Shown: positions 47,003 through 56,465, numbered from the stretch's first letter. The stretch: DNA of 64,000 bases from Paenibacillus sp. FSL H8-0332 (GCF_037963835.1 NZ_CP150145.1:6386001-6450000), one strand, 5' to 3'. The notes: generated from the letters alone by a model not told the origin. Translations and numbers: made by a program.

Positions 47003-48403
47003 TTAATAAGCGTTCTTGAAGCCATTACGAATAGTCTTGGCAATAATCCGGATGTCGAACAGCAGGGACCAGTTCTCGATATAGAAAATATCATGCTTGA
47101 TCCGGTCCTCAATCGAGGTATCCCCACGCAGACCATTGCTCTGAGCCCAGCCGGTAATTCCCGGCCGCACGTGATGCTTAACCATATATTTCGGAATCTC
47201 GCCACGAAACTGTTCTACAAAGAATGGGCGCTCAGGACGCGGACCAACCACACTCATCTGCCCAAACAGCACGTTGAAGAATTGCGGCAGCTCATCGAGA
47301 CTCGTTCGGCGGATAAACGTTCCAAAGCGGGTCCGGCGCGGATCATCCTTCGTGCTCCAGCCTGTGTCCACTTCACCGTCCGTCTGCATTTTCATGGAAC
47401 GGAACTTGTACATCATGAAATTACGGCGGTTCAGACCCACCCGCTCCTGCTTGAAAATCACCGGTCCCGGTGAAGTCAGGCGCACTCCGAGCGCAACAAT
47501 CAGCATCACCGGGGACAGCATGAGAATGGCGAACAAGGCAAACAGAATATCAAACGCACGCTTCGCCATTTTGTTCCCGGCCATATCCAGCGGAATATCG
47601 CGTACATTAATCATCGGCATCCCGGCAAAGTTATCGAAATACGGACGGGCCGGCAGATAGTCGAAGAAGTCGGGGATAATCAGCGTCCGCATCCCGGCTT
47701 TCTCACAAGTAGCAATAATAGCCGGGTATTTCGAGTGGGCATCCAGCGGCAGCGCCAGAATGACCTCATCGACAGGAAGCATCTCCAGCATTGCCTCCAG
47801 CTGATCCACGGTACCCAGAATCGGCTTATACCGCTGCTCCTCAATGCCATCCCACTGATGGAAGTCATCCAGGAACCCGATCGCCTCATAGCCCAGCTCC
47901 GGATATTGCTCCAGGTTGTTATAGAATCTTTTACCCAATGTGCCTGCACCAAGAATCAGGACGAACTGGCGGTTGAAGCCTTTTTCACGCAGCGACTTCA
48001 GCATCTTCTTCAGCACATAACGGTACAGCATAATGGACAGAATATTGAAGCCCATGTAGATCGCCAGGTATTGACGGGAGACATCAATCTCCCTCAGGAA
48101 GAACATCAGGCCCAGCAGAATAAAGATCCCCATCGCATGAACCTGAAACACCTTCAGGAACTCATCAATGAACCGCTTCTTCCGCTTGGGCAAATATAGA
48201 GATACCACAATACCGATCAGTATAGCAATGGCCCCATAGATGACGCTCCAGTAAGCATAAGATTCTATAGGCAGTGTCCGATAGGATTCCAGCAGGCCGC
48301 TCTTGAACTTCAGCCACCAGGCTGCAAAGAAGGACAGCTGGATCACCAGGAAGTCGGCAACCATATATAATTGGGTCAGAAACTTTTGATTACGGCGCAT
48401 CAT
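47003..48403 (-). CDS. Polyprenyl glycosylphosphotransferase (undecaprenyl-phosphate sugar-1-phosphate transferase)
   Basis: Starts glycan assembly by moving a sugar-1-phosphate from a nucleotide sugar to undecaprenyl phosphate. The 466-aa protein is of the WcaJ type: four or five N-terminal helices (about 10-120), a CoA-binding-like middle domain (VLILGAGTLGKRFYNN) and the catalytic C-terminal third. That third has the re-entrant hydrophobic helix (KRAFDILFALFAILMLSPVM) and the signature PVIFKQERVGLNRRNFMMYK. It overlaps the upstream GT2 gene by four bases and is last before a terminator. Confidence 0.93.
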   Translation of the reverse strand: MMRRNQKFLTQLYMVADFLVIQLSFFAAWWLKFKSGLLESYRTLPIESYAYWSVIYGAIAILIGIVVSLYLPKRKKRFIDEFLKVFQVHAMGIFILLGLMFFLREIDVSRQYLAIYMGFNILSIMLYRYVLKKMLKSLREKGFNRQFVLILGAGTLGKRFYNNLEQYPELGYEAIGFLDDFHQWDGIEEQRYKPILGTVDQLEAMLEMLPVDEVILALPLDAHSKYPAIIATCEKAGMRTLIIPDFFDYLPARPYFDNFAGMPMINVRDIPLDMAGNKMAKRAFDILFALFAILMLSPVMLIVALGVRLTSPGPVIFKQERVGLNRRNFMMYKFRSMKMQTDGEVDTGWSTKDDPRRTRFGTFIRRTSLDELPQFFNVLFGQMSVVGPRPERPFFVEQFRGEIPKYMVKHHVRPGITGWAQSNGLRGDTSIEDRIKHDIFYIENWSLLFDIRIIAKTIRNGFKNAY

Positions 48404-49353
48404 AATCTCACCTCAGCCTTCGATTCATTGCGGATACCGGCTTCCCCAGGGACTGCCAGACTCTGGGCCGGCGTTGGAACCTTGCGTGGAGCAATCAGTG
48501 CGTTGCGCAGCAGCGATAGCGTGAACTTGACGCCCACTCCCGCATATACCGCTCCATTTATCATACTGTTGTAGCGGCTGCTATAATGCTTCTTATGAAA
48601 TAAAATCATGGCCCGGTGAAACTCATACACAATCCTGAACGGTCTGCGGCGCGCACTGCCACCCTTCAGATGTACGATGGACGTCTGCGGATAATAATAA
48701 ATCCCCCAGCCCGCTTCCTTGATCCGGTAACACCAATCCAGATCCTCTCCATACATGAAAAAGGTCTCATCCAGCCCGCCCACCTGCTCAATCGTCTCCC
48801 GGCGCAGCAGCATGAAGGCTCCAACCAGACAATCTACCGGATATTCGTCATCCGGGTCCAGATAACCTAGCTGGTAGCCGTTGAACTTCGGACGGTCCGG
48901 GAACAGCTTACTGAAGCCAAAGGCATAATAGAAGGACGCGGACGGCGTCGGGAACCCTCTCCGGCAGGCCTTATCGAGCGACCCATCCGGCAGAATCACC
49001 TTACATCCGGACGCACCAAGATCCGGGCGGCTGTCCATGAACGCCAGCATCGTCTCCAGCGTATCCTTGCGGATCACGGTATCTGAATTGAGCAGCAGCA
49101 CATAACGCCCGGAGGCTACCTCTATCCCCTGGTTATTCCCCTTGGCAAAGCCAACATTCTCGGAATTGGCAATTAACAGTACCTCCGGGAACTCCTTGCT
49201 TATCGTCTCCACCGAGTGATCTTGGGAGTTATTATCTACTAGAATAATTTCATAGAAATACCTTGTCTCGGAATCATATACCGACCTCAGACAATCCATC
49301 GTCAGGCGGCATGTGTTGTAATTTAGAATCAATATACTAACATCTACATTCAC
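48400..49353 (-). CDS. GT2 family glycosyltransferase
   Basis: A 317-aa GT-A enzyme from GTG 49351-49353 after AGGAG; the frame is open 13 codons further but without a site. VDVSILILNYNTCRLTMDCL, LVDNNSQDHSVETI, LLLNSDTVIRKD (DxD-like) and MYGEDLDWCYRIKEAGWG are typical of rhamnosyltransferase-like GT2s. A C-terminal hydrophobic helix near residue 285. The sugar is not predictable. It overlaps the sugar transferase gene by four bases. Confidence 0.9.
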   Translation of the reverse strand: MNVDVSILILNYNTCRLTMDCLRSVYDSETRYFYEIILVDNNSQDHSVETISKEFPEVLLIANSENVGFAKGNNQGIEVASGRYVLLLNSDTVIRKDTLETMLAFMDSRPDLGASGCKVILPDGSLDKACRRGFPTPSASFYYAFGFSKLFPDRPKFNGYQLGYLDPDDEYPVDCLVGAFMLLRRETIEQVGGLDETFFMYGEDLDWCYRIKEAGWGIYYYPQTSIVHLKGGSARRRPFRIVYEFHRAMILFHKKHYSSRYNSMINGAVYAGVGVKFTLSLLRNALIAPRKVPTPAQSLAVPGEAGIRNESKAEVRL

Positions 49354-49403
49354 TGCTATACTCTCCTGACAAATATAGTAATCTATCGACAATTATTATA
49401 ACA

Positions 49404-49446
49404 CAAAAACCCCGCTGATAGGCAGCGCCTGTTCAGGGAGGTTTTT
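49404..49446 (-). terminator. Terminator after the second GT2 gene
   Basis: On the minus strand AAAAACCTCCC pairs with GGGGTTTTT around a loop, 14 bases after the stop codon at 49460. Confidence 0.75.
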
Positions 49447-49459
49447 ACAAGGCTATCAT

Positions 49460-50446
49460 TCATTCCCCGGCAAGCTTGACCCTCTTCTGAATATACCGGC
49501 GCTTGCGCTTAAGAGAAGCTCTCTGGGCGAAGAAGGAGGGCCAGGCTCCTAGCAGCTTAGGCTCCTTCAACAACGAGTAGCCGTGTGCGGCAATCTCATA
49601 AGGAAGAGAATTTAGCAGAGTGATTAGCAGGGTGCGGGAGGGCTCGTTCTTGTATATCATTTTGTAGCGGTTAATATAGGAGATCCGCTTGATGAACATC
49701 GCCTTGCCGCTCCGCCCCGACGTCTTCCAGCCCCGCTCATGGTAACCTATCGCTTCCGCATCATAGTAGGCCTTCCAGCCGAACAATTCTGCACGCCAGG
49801 CCACATCTACGTCTTCCTTATAGGCAAAAAAGTCCGCATCGAAAAACTCCCCCTCGACGCTGATATCCTCAATCATCCGCCGCGAGTACAGCGCCGCTGC
49901 ACCGGAGACACCGAATACTTCACCAGACTCATTCCACTGGTCAGCAGGCTCTCCCGCTCCACGGTCAAACGCCCGCCGCGCCTTATTCATACGCAGTCCG
50001 GCACTATCCACCAGCGAATGATCCGCCTTCAGCAGCAGTTTGCCTGTGGCACTCCCGATCCGGGAATCGGCTTCCATCCGGGCAACCAGCCTGGAGATAT
50101 AGTCCGGGGCCAGCGTAAGGTCCGGATTCAACACCAGCACATAATCGGTCGTAGTACCGGCAATTGCCTGATTGTGTGCGGGGGCAAAGCCGGTGTTAAG
50201 TTCATTTTCCAGGAGGACTAGGGTTGAGCTAGATTTGCTATTTACATAGGCTCCAGATTGAGTCGCTGCTGTGCGCTCATGATAGAACGTCCTTACCTTC
50301 TCCGCCGATCTATCCGTGGAAGCATTGTCGACCACCACAATCTTTTTGACCGGATAATCCTGATTGAGCACAGCCGACAAGCATTCCGCAATATCATCTG
50401 CGCTGTTATAAGTAACAATATGCACACTGACTGTTTTAAGTTTCAT
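49460..50446 (-). CDS. GT2 family glycosyltransferase (rhamnosyltransferase-like)
   Basis: A 328-aa GT-A enzyme. The start is taken as ATG 50444-50446 (MKLKTVSVHIVTYNSADD), with GAGGT upstream; an in-frame ATG lies at 50473. IVVVDNASTDRSAEKVRTF, LNTGFAPAHNQAI, VLNPDLTLAPDYI and AYKEDVDVAWRAELFGW are typical of the family; the gene stands alone between two terminators. No membrane segments are evident. The RmlD/RmlB genes upstream suggest a deoxy-sugar donor, but the acceptor is unknown. Confidence 0.88.
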   Translation of the reverse strand: MKLKTVSVHIVTYNSADDIAECLSAVLNQDYPVKKIVVVDNASTDRSAEKVRTFYHERTAATQSGAYVNSKSSSTLVLLENELNTGFAPAHNQAIAGTTTDYVLVLNPDLTLAPDYISRLVARMEADSRIGSATGKLLLKADHSLVDSAGLRMNKARRAFDRGAGEPADQWNESGEVFGVSGAAALYSRRMIEDISVEGEFFDADFFAYKEDVDVAWRAELFGWKAYYDAEAIGYHERGWKTSGRSGKAMFIKRISYINRYKMIYKNEPSRTLLITLLNSLPYEIAAHGYSLLKEPKLLGAWPSFFAQRASLKRKRRYIQKRVKLAGE

Positions 50447-50570
50447 GGGGTACCTCGAGTTCCATATATTCATTGTTCGAACCTGTTACTCCCCATTATA
50501 GCGAAAAGAGAGGTGCCGGGCTATGGAAGGTTGTTAAACCGCTCTCATCAGGACTATCGAATTACAATAA

Positions 50571-50604
50571 GAAACCCCTAACCATTAAGATGGATTAGGG
50601 GTTC
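50571..50604 (-). terminator. Terminator of the rmlB-rmlD unit
   Basis: On the minus strand GAACCCCTAATCC (50604-50592) pairs with GGTTAGGGGTTTC (50583-50571), followed by TTATTG. Confidence 0.8.
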
Positions 50605-50621
50605 TTCAACATATCCTGCAG

Positions 50622-51491
50622 CTATTTCAGCTCCAGCAAAAAGTCTCTCAGCCCTTCACGCCATGGACGGATATCCTGGAATCCGTTAGTACGGATCGCC
50701 AGATGCTCCATCACCGAGTTGCGTGGACGAGGCGCCGGACGGGGAAATTGCTCCGTCGCACAAGGTTCAAGCTTCGCTGTAAACTTCAGCCCCAGAAGTT
50801 CCTCTGCTTCCACAAAGATGGCCTGGGTGAATTCATACCATGTACAAGACTCTGTGTTCGAGGCGTGGTACACTCCATACTTTTCAGTCTGGATAAGCTC
50901 AAGCAAGAATCTGGCCAAGTCGACAGTGTAGGTAGGCGAACCTTTTTGGTCATCGACAACCTGCAGCAGCGGCTTTTCCTGCCCCAGCTTCAGCATCGTT
51001 TTCACAAAATTATTGCCGTATTTGCCGTAGACCCATGAGGTGCGTACGATGAAATACTTGGAGGATAACGACTGGACTAATACCTCTCCAGCACGCTTGG
51101 ACTTCCCGTAGATACTCTTAGGATCGGTATTATCATATTCATGGTAAGGCTGTTCTCCCATGCCATCGAATACATAATCCGTGCTGATATAGACCAGCTT
51201 AGCCCCTGCCTTCTCAGCAGCGAGCGCCACATTCCGGCTTCCCGTAGCATTAATGAGGTACGCTGCATCCACATCAGTCTCAGCTGCATCCACTGCCGTA
51301 TGAGCCGCACAATGAATGACCGCATCAGGCATAAAAGCCCCAATGATCTCCTGGCACTGATCCAGATTAGTAATATCCATCTCCTGACGGTCACAGCCTA
51401 ATACCTCATAATCCTGACCCTGAAGCAAAAGCATAAGATCCTGGCCTAATTGTCCAGCCGCCCCGGTAACCAGTACCTTCGTCTTCGCCAT
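50622..51491 (-). CDS. rfbD: dTDP-4-dehydrorhamnose reductase
   Basis: The last step of dTDP-L-rhamnose synthesis. It is 289 aa from ATG 51489-51491; its start shares a base with the rmlB stop codon (TAATG), indicating coupling. Rossmann motif VLVTGAAGQLGQDLM (about 6-20), STDYVFDG (near 105), and the catalytic YGKSKRAGE (YxxxK). The neighbouring epimerase RmlC and thymidylyltransferase RmlA are not in this window. Confidence 0.94.
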   Translation of the reverse strand: MAKTKVLVTGAAGQLGQDLMLLLQGQDYEVLGCDRQEMDITNLDQCQEIIGAFMPDAVIHCAAHTAVDAAETDVDAAYLINATGSRNVALAAEKAGAKLVYISTDYVFDGMGEQPYHEYDNTDPKSIYGKSKRAGEVLVQSLSSKYFIVRTSWVYGKYGNNFVKTMLKLGQEKPLLQVVDDQKGSPTYTVDLARFLLELIQTEKYGVYHASNTESCTWYEFTQAIFVEAEELLGLKFTAKLEPCATEQFPRPAPRPRNSVMEHLAIRTNGFQDIRPWREGLRDFLLELK

Positions 51492-52513
51492 TACAGGGAA
51501 TCTCCCAGACGGCTGCCGTACTGAAGTGCAGCATACTTCTGGTATTCTCCAGACTGAATGCGGGTCCACCATTCCTTGTTATTCAAGTACCACTGAATAG
51601 TCTCCTTAATGCCGGTCTCAAAAGTATGCTTAGGCTTCCAGCCCAGCTCACCCATAATCTTAGTCGGATCAATGCCGTAACGGCGGTCATGTCCGGGACG
51701 GTCTTGAACATAGGTAATCAACGAGTCCGGTTTGCCCAGCTCCTGTAGTACAGTATTCACGATATGCACATTCGTCCGCTCATTGTTGCCGCCGATATTG
51801 TACACCTCACCGTTCACACCTTCATGAATCACCAGATCAATCGCACTGCAGTGATCCTCAACATACAGCCAGTCACGGATATTCATTCCGTCACCGTATA
51901 CAGGCAGCGCCTGATCCGCCAGCGCACGGGAGATCATCAGCGGAATCAGCTTCTCCGGGAACTGATAAGGACCGTAGTTATTCGAGCAACGGGTAATGTT
52001 AACCGGCAACCCAAAGGTTTCGTGATAAGCACGTACCAGTAAATCTCCGCCTGCTTTACTTGCAGAATACGGACTGTTCGGCGTCAGCGGTGTTTCTTCC
52101 GTGAACAGACCTGTAGCACCAAGCGATCCATAGACCTCATCCGTAGACACTTGAACGAACTTAGTCACACTATATTTCTTAGCCGCATCCAGCAGCACTT
52201 GAGTACCCAGCACATTCGTCTTCACAAACACTTCCGGCTCCAGGATACTCCGGTCTACGTGAGACTCAGCAGCAAAGTTAACCACTACATCTACACCGTC
52301 ACCGATCAGCTTATCCATCGCCGCCACATCAGTAATGTCTGCTTTGACGAACGTATAGTTCGGATGCTTCTCAATCGATTTCAGGTTCTCCAGATTCCCT
52401 GCGTAAGTCAACGCATCAACGTTGACGATCTGGTAATCAGGATGTTGCTGCAGCATATAGATTACGAAGTTGCTGCCGATGAAGCCGGCTCCGCCGGTGA
52501 TGAGGAGTTTCAT
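51491..52513 (-). CDS. rfbB: dTDP-glucose 4,6-dehydratase
   Basis: RmlB turns dTDP-glucose into dTDP-4-keto-6-deoxyglucose. The 340-aa protein has GGAGFIGSNFVIYML (NAD-binding, about residues 7-21), VNFAAESHVDRSI, STDEVYGSLG, SASKAGGDLLVRAYHETFG (catalytic YxxxK variant) and RCSNNYGPYQFPEKLIPLMI. Its product can go to rhamnose (RmlC/RmlD) or to the 3-amino sugar branch encoded a few kb upstream. It is the last gene with the chromosome's normal base composition before the AT-rich island. Confidence 0.96.
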   Translation of the reverse strand: MKLLITGGAGFIGSNFVIYMLQQHPDYQIVNVDALTYAGNLENLKSIEKHPNYTFVKADITDVAAMDKLIGDGVDVVVNFAAESHVDRSILEPEVFVKTNVLGTQVLLDAAKKYSVTKFVQVSTDEVYGSLGATGLFTEETPLTPNSPYSASKAGGDLLVRAYHETFGLPVNITRCSNNYGPYQFPEKLIPLMISRALADQALPVYGDGMNIRDWLYVEDHCSAIDLVIHEGVNGEVYNIGGNNERTNVHIVNTVLQELGKPDSLITYVQDRPGHDRRYGIDPTKIMGELGWKPKHTFETGIKETIQWYLNNKEWWTRIQSGEYQKYAALQYGSRLGDSL

Positions 52514-52676
52514 TTTGTACCCACCTTTATTAATAATTAATTCGGAAACAGTTTAATATCCTTTACCGCTCATCGTTAACTGAAAACGAAAAACTCGTGA
52601 GTAACATTCGGTGCCATACAATCCCATATTATGCAGTGTTCATTGTACTGGGAATAATATTAGTCCACTTTATCTT

Positions 52677-53081
52677 TCACTTACTTTTTATAATTAACTT
52701 AGAAAGAACATACGTAATAGGAATAGTAACTACAATAACTATTAAAGGTACTACTTTTGTCGATAATCCTAGATGTTCCACTAAAACGTACAACATAAGT
52801 ATATTTATTAAATACTGCGTCAAGTACACCATAGGGAATTTGAGAAATTTAATAAATGATACCTTTTCTTTAAATACAAAAACTGTATTCAAATAATAAG
52901 AAAGAAATATCCCTGAAATATAAGAAACTGTATATGATAAGGAATAATTAAGAAATAAGAGAAGAAGTAAATACACCAAGTAAGTGGCTAATGTATTAAT
53001 CCCTCCGCTTATAACAAATTTTAAAAATTCTTTATTCAAAAGTCTTATCAACAACGTAGGTTGGTCTTTCTCTACTTTCAT
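52677..53081 (-). CDS. GtrA-like membrane protein
   Basis: A 134-aa protein with four transmembrane helices (about residues 20-40, 46-64, 82-100, 106-126). EFLKFVISGGINTLATYLVY is the family's N-terminal signature. GtrA proteins probably flip or present undecaprenyl-linked sugars. Its ATG lies inside the end of the upstream GT2 gene, with GGAGG seven bases before it, giving a 50-base overlap. The 163-base gap between its stop and rfbB holds no gene. Confidence 0.85.
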   Translation of the reverse strand: MKVEKDQPTLLIRLLNKEFLKFVISGGINTLATYLVYLLLLLFLNYSLSYTVSYISGIFLSYYLNTVFVFKEKVSFIKFLKFPMVYLTQYLINILMLYVLVEHLGLSTKVVPLIVIVVTIPITYVLSKLIIKSK

Positions 53082-53967
53082 CTAGAATCCTCCAAAGATA
53101 TTCACCTATAATACCCAGCATAATCATGATTATTCCTAACAAAAAAGTTATTAAAGCGATGATTGTTGTCCATCCTTGAAGATTAATATAACCTGATAAA
53201 GTTCCTATCACTACAAATACACCATAAAAGAAACTTAAAATCGCAGTAATAACTCCTATTAGGGACATAAAGCGAATAGGTGAATATGAGAAACTAACAA
53301 AAGAATCAATAAACAACTTGAGTTTCTTCGAAAGTGTCCATCTAGATTTACCAAATTTTCTTTCCTGTCTAACGTAGGGAAGTTGTACTTGATCATGACC
53401 AAGCCAGTAGATAAGGCTCATAATGTTTGTGTTCTTCTCATGAATTTCCACAATTTCAGAAACAACCTGTTTATCTATTAATAAAAAATCAAAACCACCC
53501 TTAGGGTATCCCTTTAAAGCAAACTTTTCTAACAGATAGTAATAAGTATTAGAAAACACTTTTTGAGATAATGACTCTTCACGATCTTCTCTAGTGGCAA
53601 GAACGACTTTTTTACCTAATTTCCAATGCTCAATCATGTCCTTGAACATTTCCGGAGGGTCTTGCAAATCAGCAGAAATAATACCTACACAGTCGCCGGT
53701 AGTATAATTCAAACCCGCTTGTACAGCGGACATCGAACCAAAATTACGACTAAGTTTAATAACTTTAATCCTAGAATCGTAACTTTTTGCCTCAAGTAGC
53801 AACTGAAATGAATTATCTTTCGATCCATCGTCTACGAACACAAACTCAAAATCACAATCGGGTATAATGTTCTCCAAATTTTGCAATCTCGGGATAGTAT
53901 GTGGGATGTTCAACTCGTTGAAGTATATAGGTACAAGTATCGATAATTTAATGCGGTTTGTACTCAT
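53032..53967 (-). CDS. GtrB/DPM1-like polyprenyl-phosphate glycosyltransferase
   Basis: A 311-aa GT2. The GT-A domain has LSILVPIYFNELNIPHTIPR, FVFVDDGSKDNSF, LSRNFGSMSAVQAGL and IISADLQDPPEMF (DxD region). Two C-terminal transmembrane helices (about 235-258 and 268-292) are followed by GEYLWRILDESRERPTYVV. It makes undecaprenyl-phosphate-linked hexose, and GtrA-like partners move it. The start overlaps the aminotransferase end by 20 bases with GGAGG in place. Confidence 0.92.
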   Translation of the reverse strand: MSTNRIKLSILVPIYFNELNIPHTIPRLQNLENIIPDCDFEFVFVDDGSKDNSFQLLLEAKSYDSRIKVIKLSRNFGSMSAVQAGLNYTTGDCVGIISADLQDPPEMFKDMIEHWKLGKKVVLATREDREESLSQKVFSNTYYYLLEKFALKGYPKGGFDFLLIDKQVVSEIVEIHEKNTNIMSLIYWLGHDQVQLPYVRQERKFGKSRWTLSKKLKLFIDSFVSFSYSPIRFMSLIGVITAILSFFYGVFVVIGTLSGYINLQGWTTIIALITFLLGIIMIMLGIIGEYLWRILDESRERPTYVVDKTFE

Positions 53968-55045
53968 TTACAACCTCCACAATTCTTTTCGCGTCAGCCA
54001 TATTTAATACAGGGCTGATTGGAAGGCTCAAAATTTCTGAATGGATTTTCTCGGAAATTGGTAGCTTCAAATCTTTCCATTCTTTATAAGCTTCTTGTTT
54101 ATGCGGGGGGATTGGGTAATGAATCATTGTCTGTATTCCATTGTCGCTCATATAATTAATAAAATGTGTTCTATCCAAAGTTCTAATAACAAATACGTGC
54201 CAAACATGTGATAATGGGCCTTCTTCTACACTTGGTAACACAATATGTTCATTGTTAATATTGGACAGATAGAAATCCGCAATCGTTCTTCTATATTCAT
54301 TATCTTGGTCCAAGTATTTTAATTTGATACTTAATATAGGAGCTTGTATTTCATCTAACCTACTATTATATCCTTTAAAGATATTCTCGTATTTTTTTTG
54401 TGATCCATAATTTCTTAGAGCATGAAGAGTATCATACAGTTTTTCATCACTGGTTGTTATGGCTCCTGCATCCCCTAAAGCTCCAAGATTTTTCCCAGGG
54501 TAGAAACTAAACGCTGCAGCATCTCCTAAAGCTCCAACTTTATAATCCTTATATACAGCGCCATGTGCTTGGGCACAATCTTCAATTATTTTTAAACTAT
54601 ATTTTTCTGCAATATGCTTTATTGGCTCCATATTACATGCCTGTCCATAAAGATGAACTACCATAATGGCTTTTGTATTAGGAGTTATATATTCTTCGAT
54701 TTTTTCAGGGTCTAAATTATATGTCAGTAAGTTAGGCTCTACTAACACAGGTGTAGCACCATTTGCAGAAATAGATAGTATGGAAGCGATATAAGTATTT
54801 GATGGCACAATTACTTCATCTCCAGGACCTATCTCATAAGCTCTAATAATTAGTTCCAGTGCGTCTAATCCATTAGCTACTCCAAGACAATACGTCGTCC
54901 CACAATAACTTGCAAACTCGGACTCAAAAGCTTTTACTTGTTCCCCTAAAATATACCATCCGGAATTCAAAAAACTTTTCATGTTAGCCATAATCGCATC
55001 CTCATGGCGTAAATTAATTTCCTTTAAATTAAGGAAAGGAATCAT
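53948..55045 (-). CDS. dTDP-3-amino-3,6-dideoxyhexose transaminase (FdtB/QdtB-type DegT aminotransferase)
   Basis: A PLP-dependent sugar aminotransferase of 365 aa. MIPFLNLKEINLRHEDAIMA, GVANGLDALELIIRAY, PGDEVIVPSNTYIASILS, IEDCAQAHGAVYKD and FSFYPGKNLGALGDAGAITT (PLP Lys in YPGKNLG, near residue 186) are typical of FdtB/QdtB-like enzymes, which add an amino group at C3 of a dTDP-3-keto-6-deoxyhexose. The neighbouring ketoisomerase supports this. FdtB and QdtB cannot be told apart by eye. Confidence 0.88.
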   Translation of the reverse strand: MIPFLNLKEINLRHEDAIMANMKSFLNSGWYILGEQVKAFESEFASYCGTTYCLGVANGLDALELIIRAYEIGPGDEVIVPSNTYIASILSISANGATPVLVEPNLLTYNLDPEKIEEYITPNTKAIMVVHLYGQACNMEPIKHIAEKYSLKIIEDCAQAHGAVYKDYKVGALGDAAAFSFYPGKNLGALGDAGAITTSDEKLYDTLHALRNYGSQKKYENIFKGYNSRLDEIQAPILSIKLKYLDQDNEYRRTIADFYLSNINNEHIVLPSVEEGPLSHVWHVFVIRTLDRTHFINYMSDNGIQTMIHYPIPPHKQEAYKEWKDLKLPISEKIHSEILSLPISPVLNMADAKRIVEVVNEYKPH

Positions 55046-55117
55046 GATAATTCACCTATTTCTATTAGAGTAGTTCCAAAATAAACCTTTAAATAGTACT
55101 TATACAAAAAAATTTAA

Positions 55118-55525
55118 TTATAATTTCTCACTATAGAATTCAATAAATTTTTCATAGTCTCGAATATAATCTTCAGCGTCGTATAAGTGAGAAGCTAGAA
55201 CAAGCAACACACAATCTTCTGAAAAATCATACATTTCATGCCAATCGTTAGGCTCAAGGATTAGAATTTTCGTGGGAGAATCTAACAATATATCGGTTTT
55301 TCTTTTTGTATTATTTAAATAAACCTTACAACTTCCAGAAACGCTTACCAAGGCCTGTCTTGTCTTGTAGTGGGCATGATATCCACGTCTAACGTCCTCT
55401 TGGGTACCATAAATATAAAACACACGTTTAATATCAAAAGGAACGGTTATTTGTTCCTCAATAACCGTTAAATAGCCTTTATCATCGCCCATCTTCTTAT
55501 TGTTAATAATTGAACTTTCTATCAT
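55118..55525 (-). CDS. dTDP-4-keto-6-deoxyhexose 3,4-ketoisomerase (FdtA/QdtA/WxcM-like cupin)
   Basis: A 135-aa cupin from ATG 55523-55525, six bases after GGAG. KMGDDKGYLTVIEEQ, IKRVFYIYGTQEDVRRGYHA and HYKTRQALVSVSGSCKVYLN, then LILEPNDWHEMYDFSED, match FdtA/QdtA. They move the keto group of dTDP-4-keto-6-deoxyglucose from C4 to C3. The two-His active site is in GYHAHYKTRQ. Its product type (galacto or gluco) sets Fuc3N versus Qui3N and cannot be read from sequence by eye. Confidence 0.9.
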   Translation of the reverse strand: MIESSIINNKKMGDDKGYLTVIEEQITVPFDIKRVFYIYGTQEDVRRGYHAHYKTRQALVSVSGSCKVYLNNTKRKTDILLDSPTKILILEPNDWHEMYDFSEDCVLLVLASHLYDAEDYIRDYEKFIEFYSEKL

Positions 55526-55610
55526 ATTCATCTCCAACTTAAAGCCCACTCCTCGCTACTATTAAAACTTTTAATGATGTTACCTTAGATATATAACAAC
55601 ATTTAAATTG

Positions 55611-56420
55611 TCAAATACCCTCTATATTCAAGTTTTTATACCATGTTTCGTAGTCTGTATCTTCCCATGGCATACCCTTTTTAAAATAATTTCTCCAAGG
55701 ATACGCGGATTCACCGGTAAATTTATTTTTTATTTGGTGCACTTTAGCAATCTCTTTAGCTGGATTACCAACTACTACTGCACCTTCAGTAACATCTTTT
55801 GTAACAATTGAGCCAGCACCTATCAAAGCATCTTCTTTTATCATCACACCAGGTAACAACACGCTTCCTGTTGCAACTATTGCGAATGACTCAATTTTCA
55901 CACCTAACAATTCATCTGAAGGTGGAGTTGGGTCATTTGTTAACACCACATATGGAAAAATCCATACATAGTCCTTTATTTCACTTTTTTGCCCAATATG
56001 AACATTGCTATGCAAACTTACATAATTACCGATTGTACAATCTCCTTGTATATCGGACAAGGTCCCTATTCTTACGTTATTTCCAATATTGCTATTTTCT
56101 CTAATAGTAACTTTATGTCCACATTGAAAATTATCTCCAATAACAGTGTCTCCATATATAATACTTTCCGTCCGAATCAACGCATTTTCACCGATTATTA
56201 AAGGATGGCTCTTGTTAACTCTATCTCTATAAAAGTCAAAGAGATATTCTCCAATAATACTTCTTGCTCCTATGAAGCTTCCTCTTTTAATGTGAACATT
56301 ATCCCTTATAATACATCCATAATCTATATACACTTCATCTTCAATAGTTACATTTTCACCAATAAAAACACCTTCTTTTATAACAACATTTCGTCCGATT
56401 TTTGTCGATGTATTAATCAC
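55611..56420 (-). CDS. LbH N-acyltransferase (FdtC/QdtC-like)
   Basis: A 269-aa left-handed beta-helix acyltransferase. Hexapeptide repeats run from residue 8 to about 220 (VVIKEGVFIGENVTIEDEVY, IIYGDTVIGDNFQCGHKVTI, LIGAGSIVTKDVTEGAVVVG), and the C-terminal tail is aromatic (WRNYFKKGMPWEDTDYETWY). GTG start with GGAGA eight bases upstream. The likely role is N-acylation of the dTDP-3-amino sugar made by its neighbours. The acyl donor could be acetyl-CoA or, given the next two genes, a 3-hydroxyacyl-CoA. Confidence 0.85.
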   Translation of the reverse strand: MINTSTKIGRNVVIKEGVFIGENVTIEDEVYIDYGCIIRDNVHIKRGSFIGARSIIGEYLFDFYRDRVNKSHPLIIGENALIRTESIIYGDTVIGDNFQCGHKVTIRENSNIGNNVRIGTLSDIQGDCTIGNYVSLHSNVHIGQKSEIKDYVWIFPYVVLTNDPTPPSDELLGVKIESFAIVATGSVLLPGVMIKEDALIGAGSIVTKDVTEGAVVVGNPAKEIAKVHQIKNKFTGESAYPWRNYFKKGMPWEDTDYETWYKNLNIEGI

Positions 56421-56465
56421 ACAACCATCTCCTAAAATAAAATAAATTATTATATACTAAGGGGG

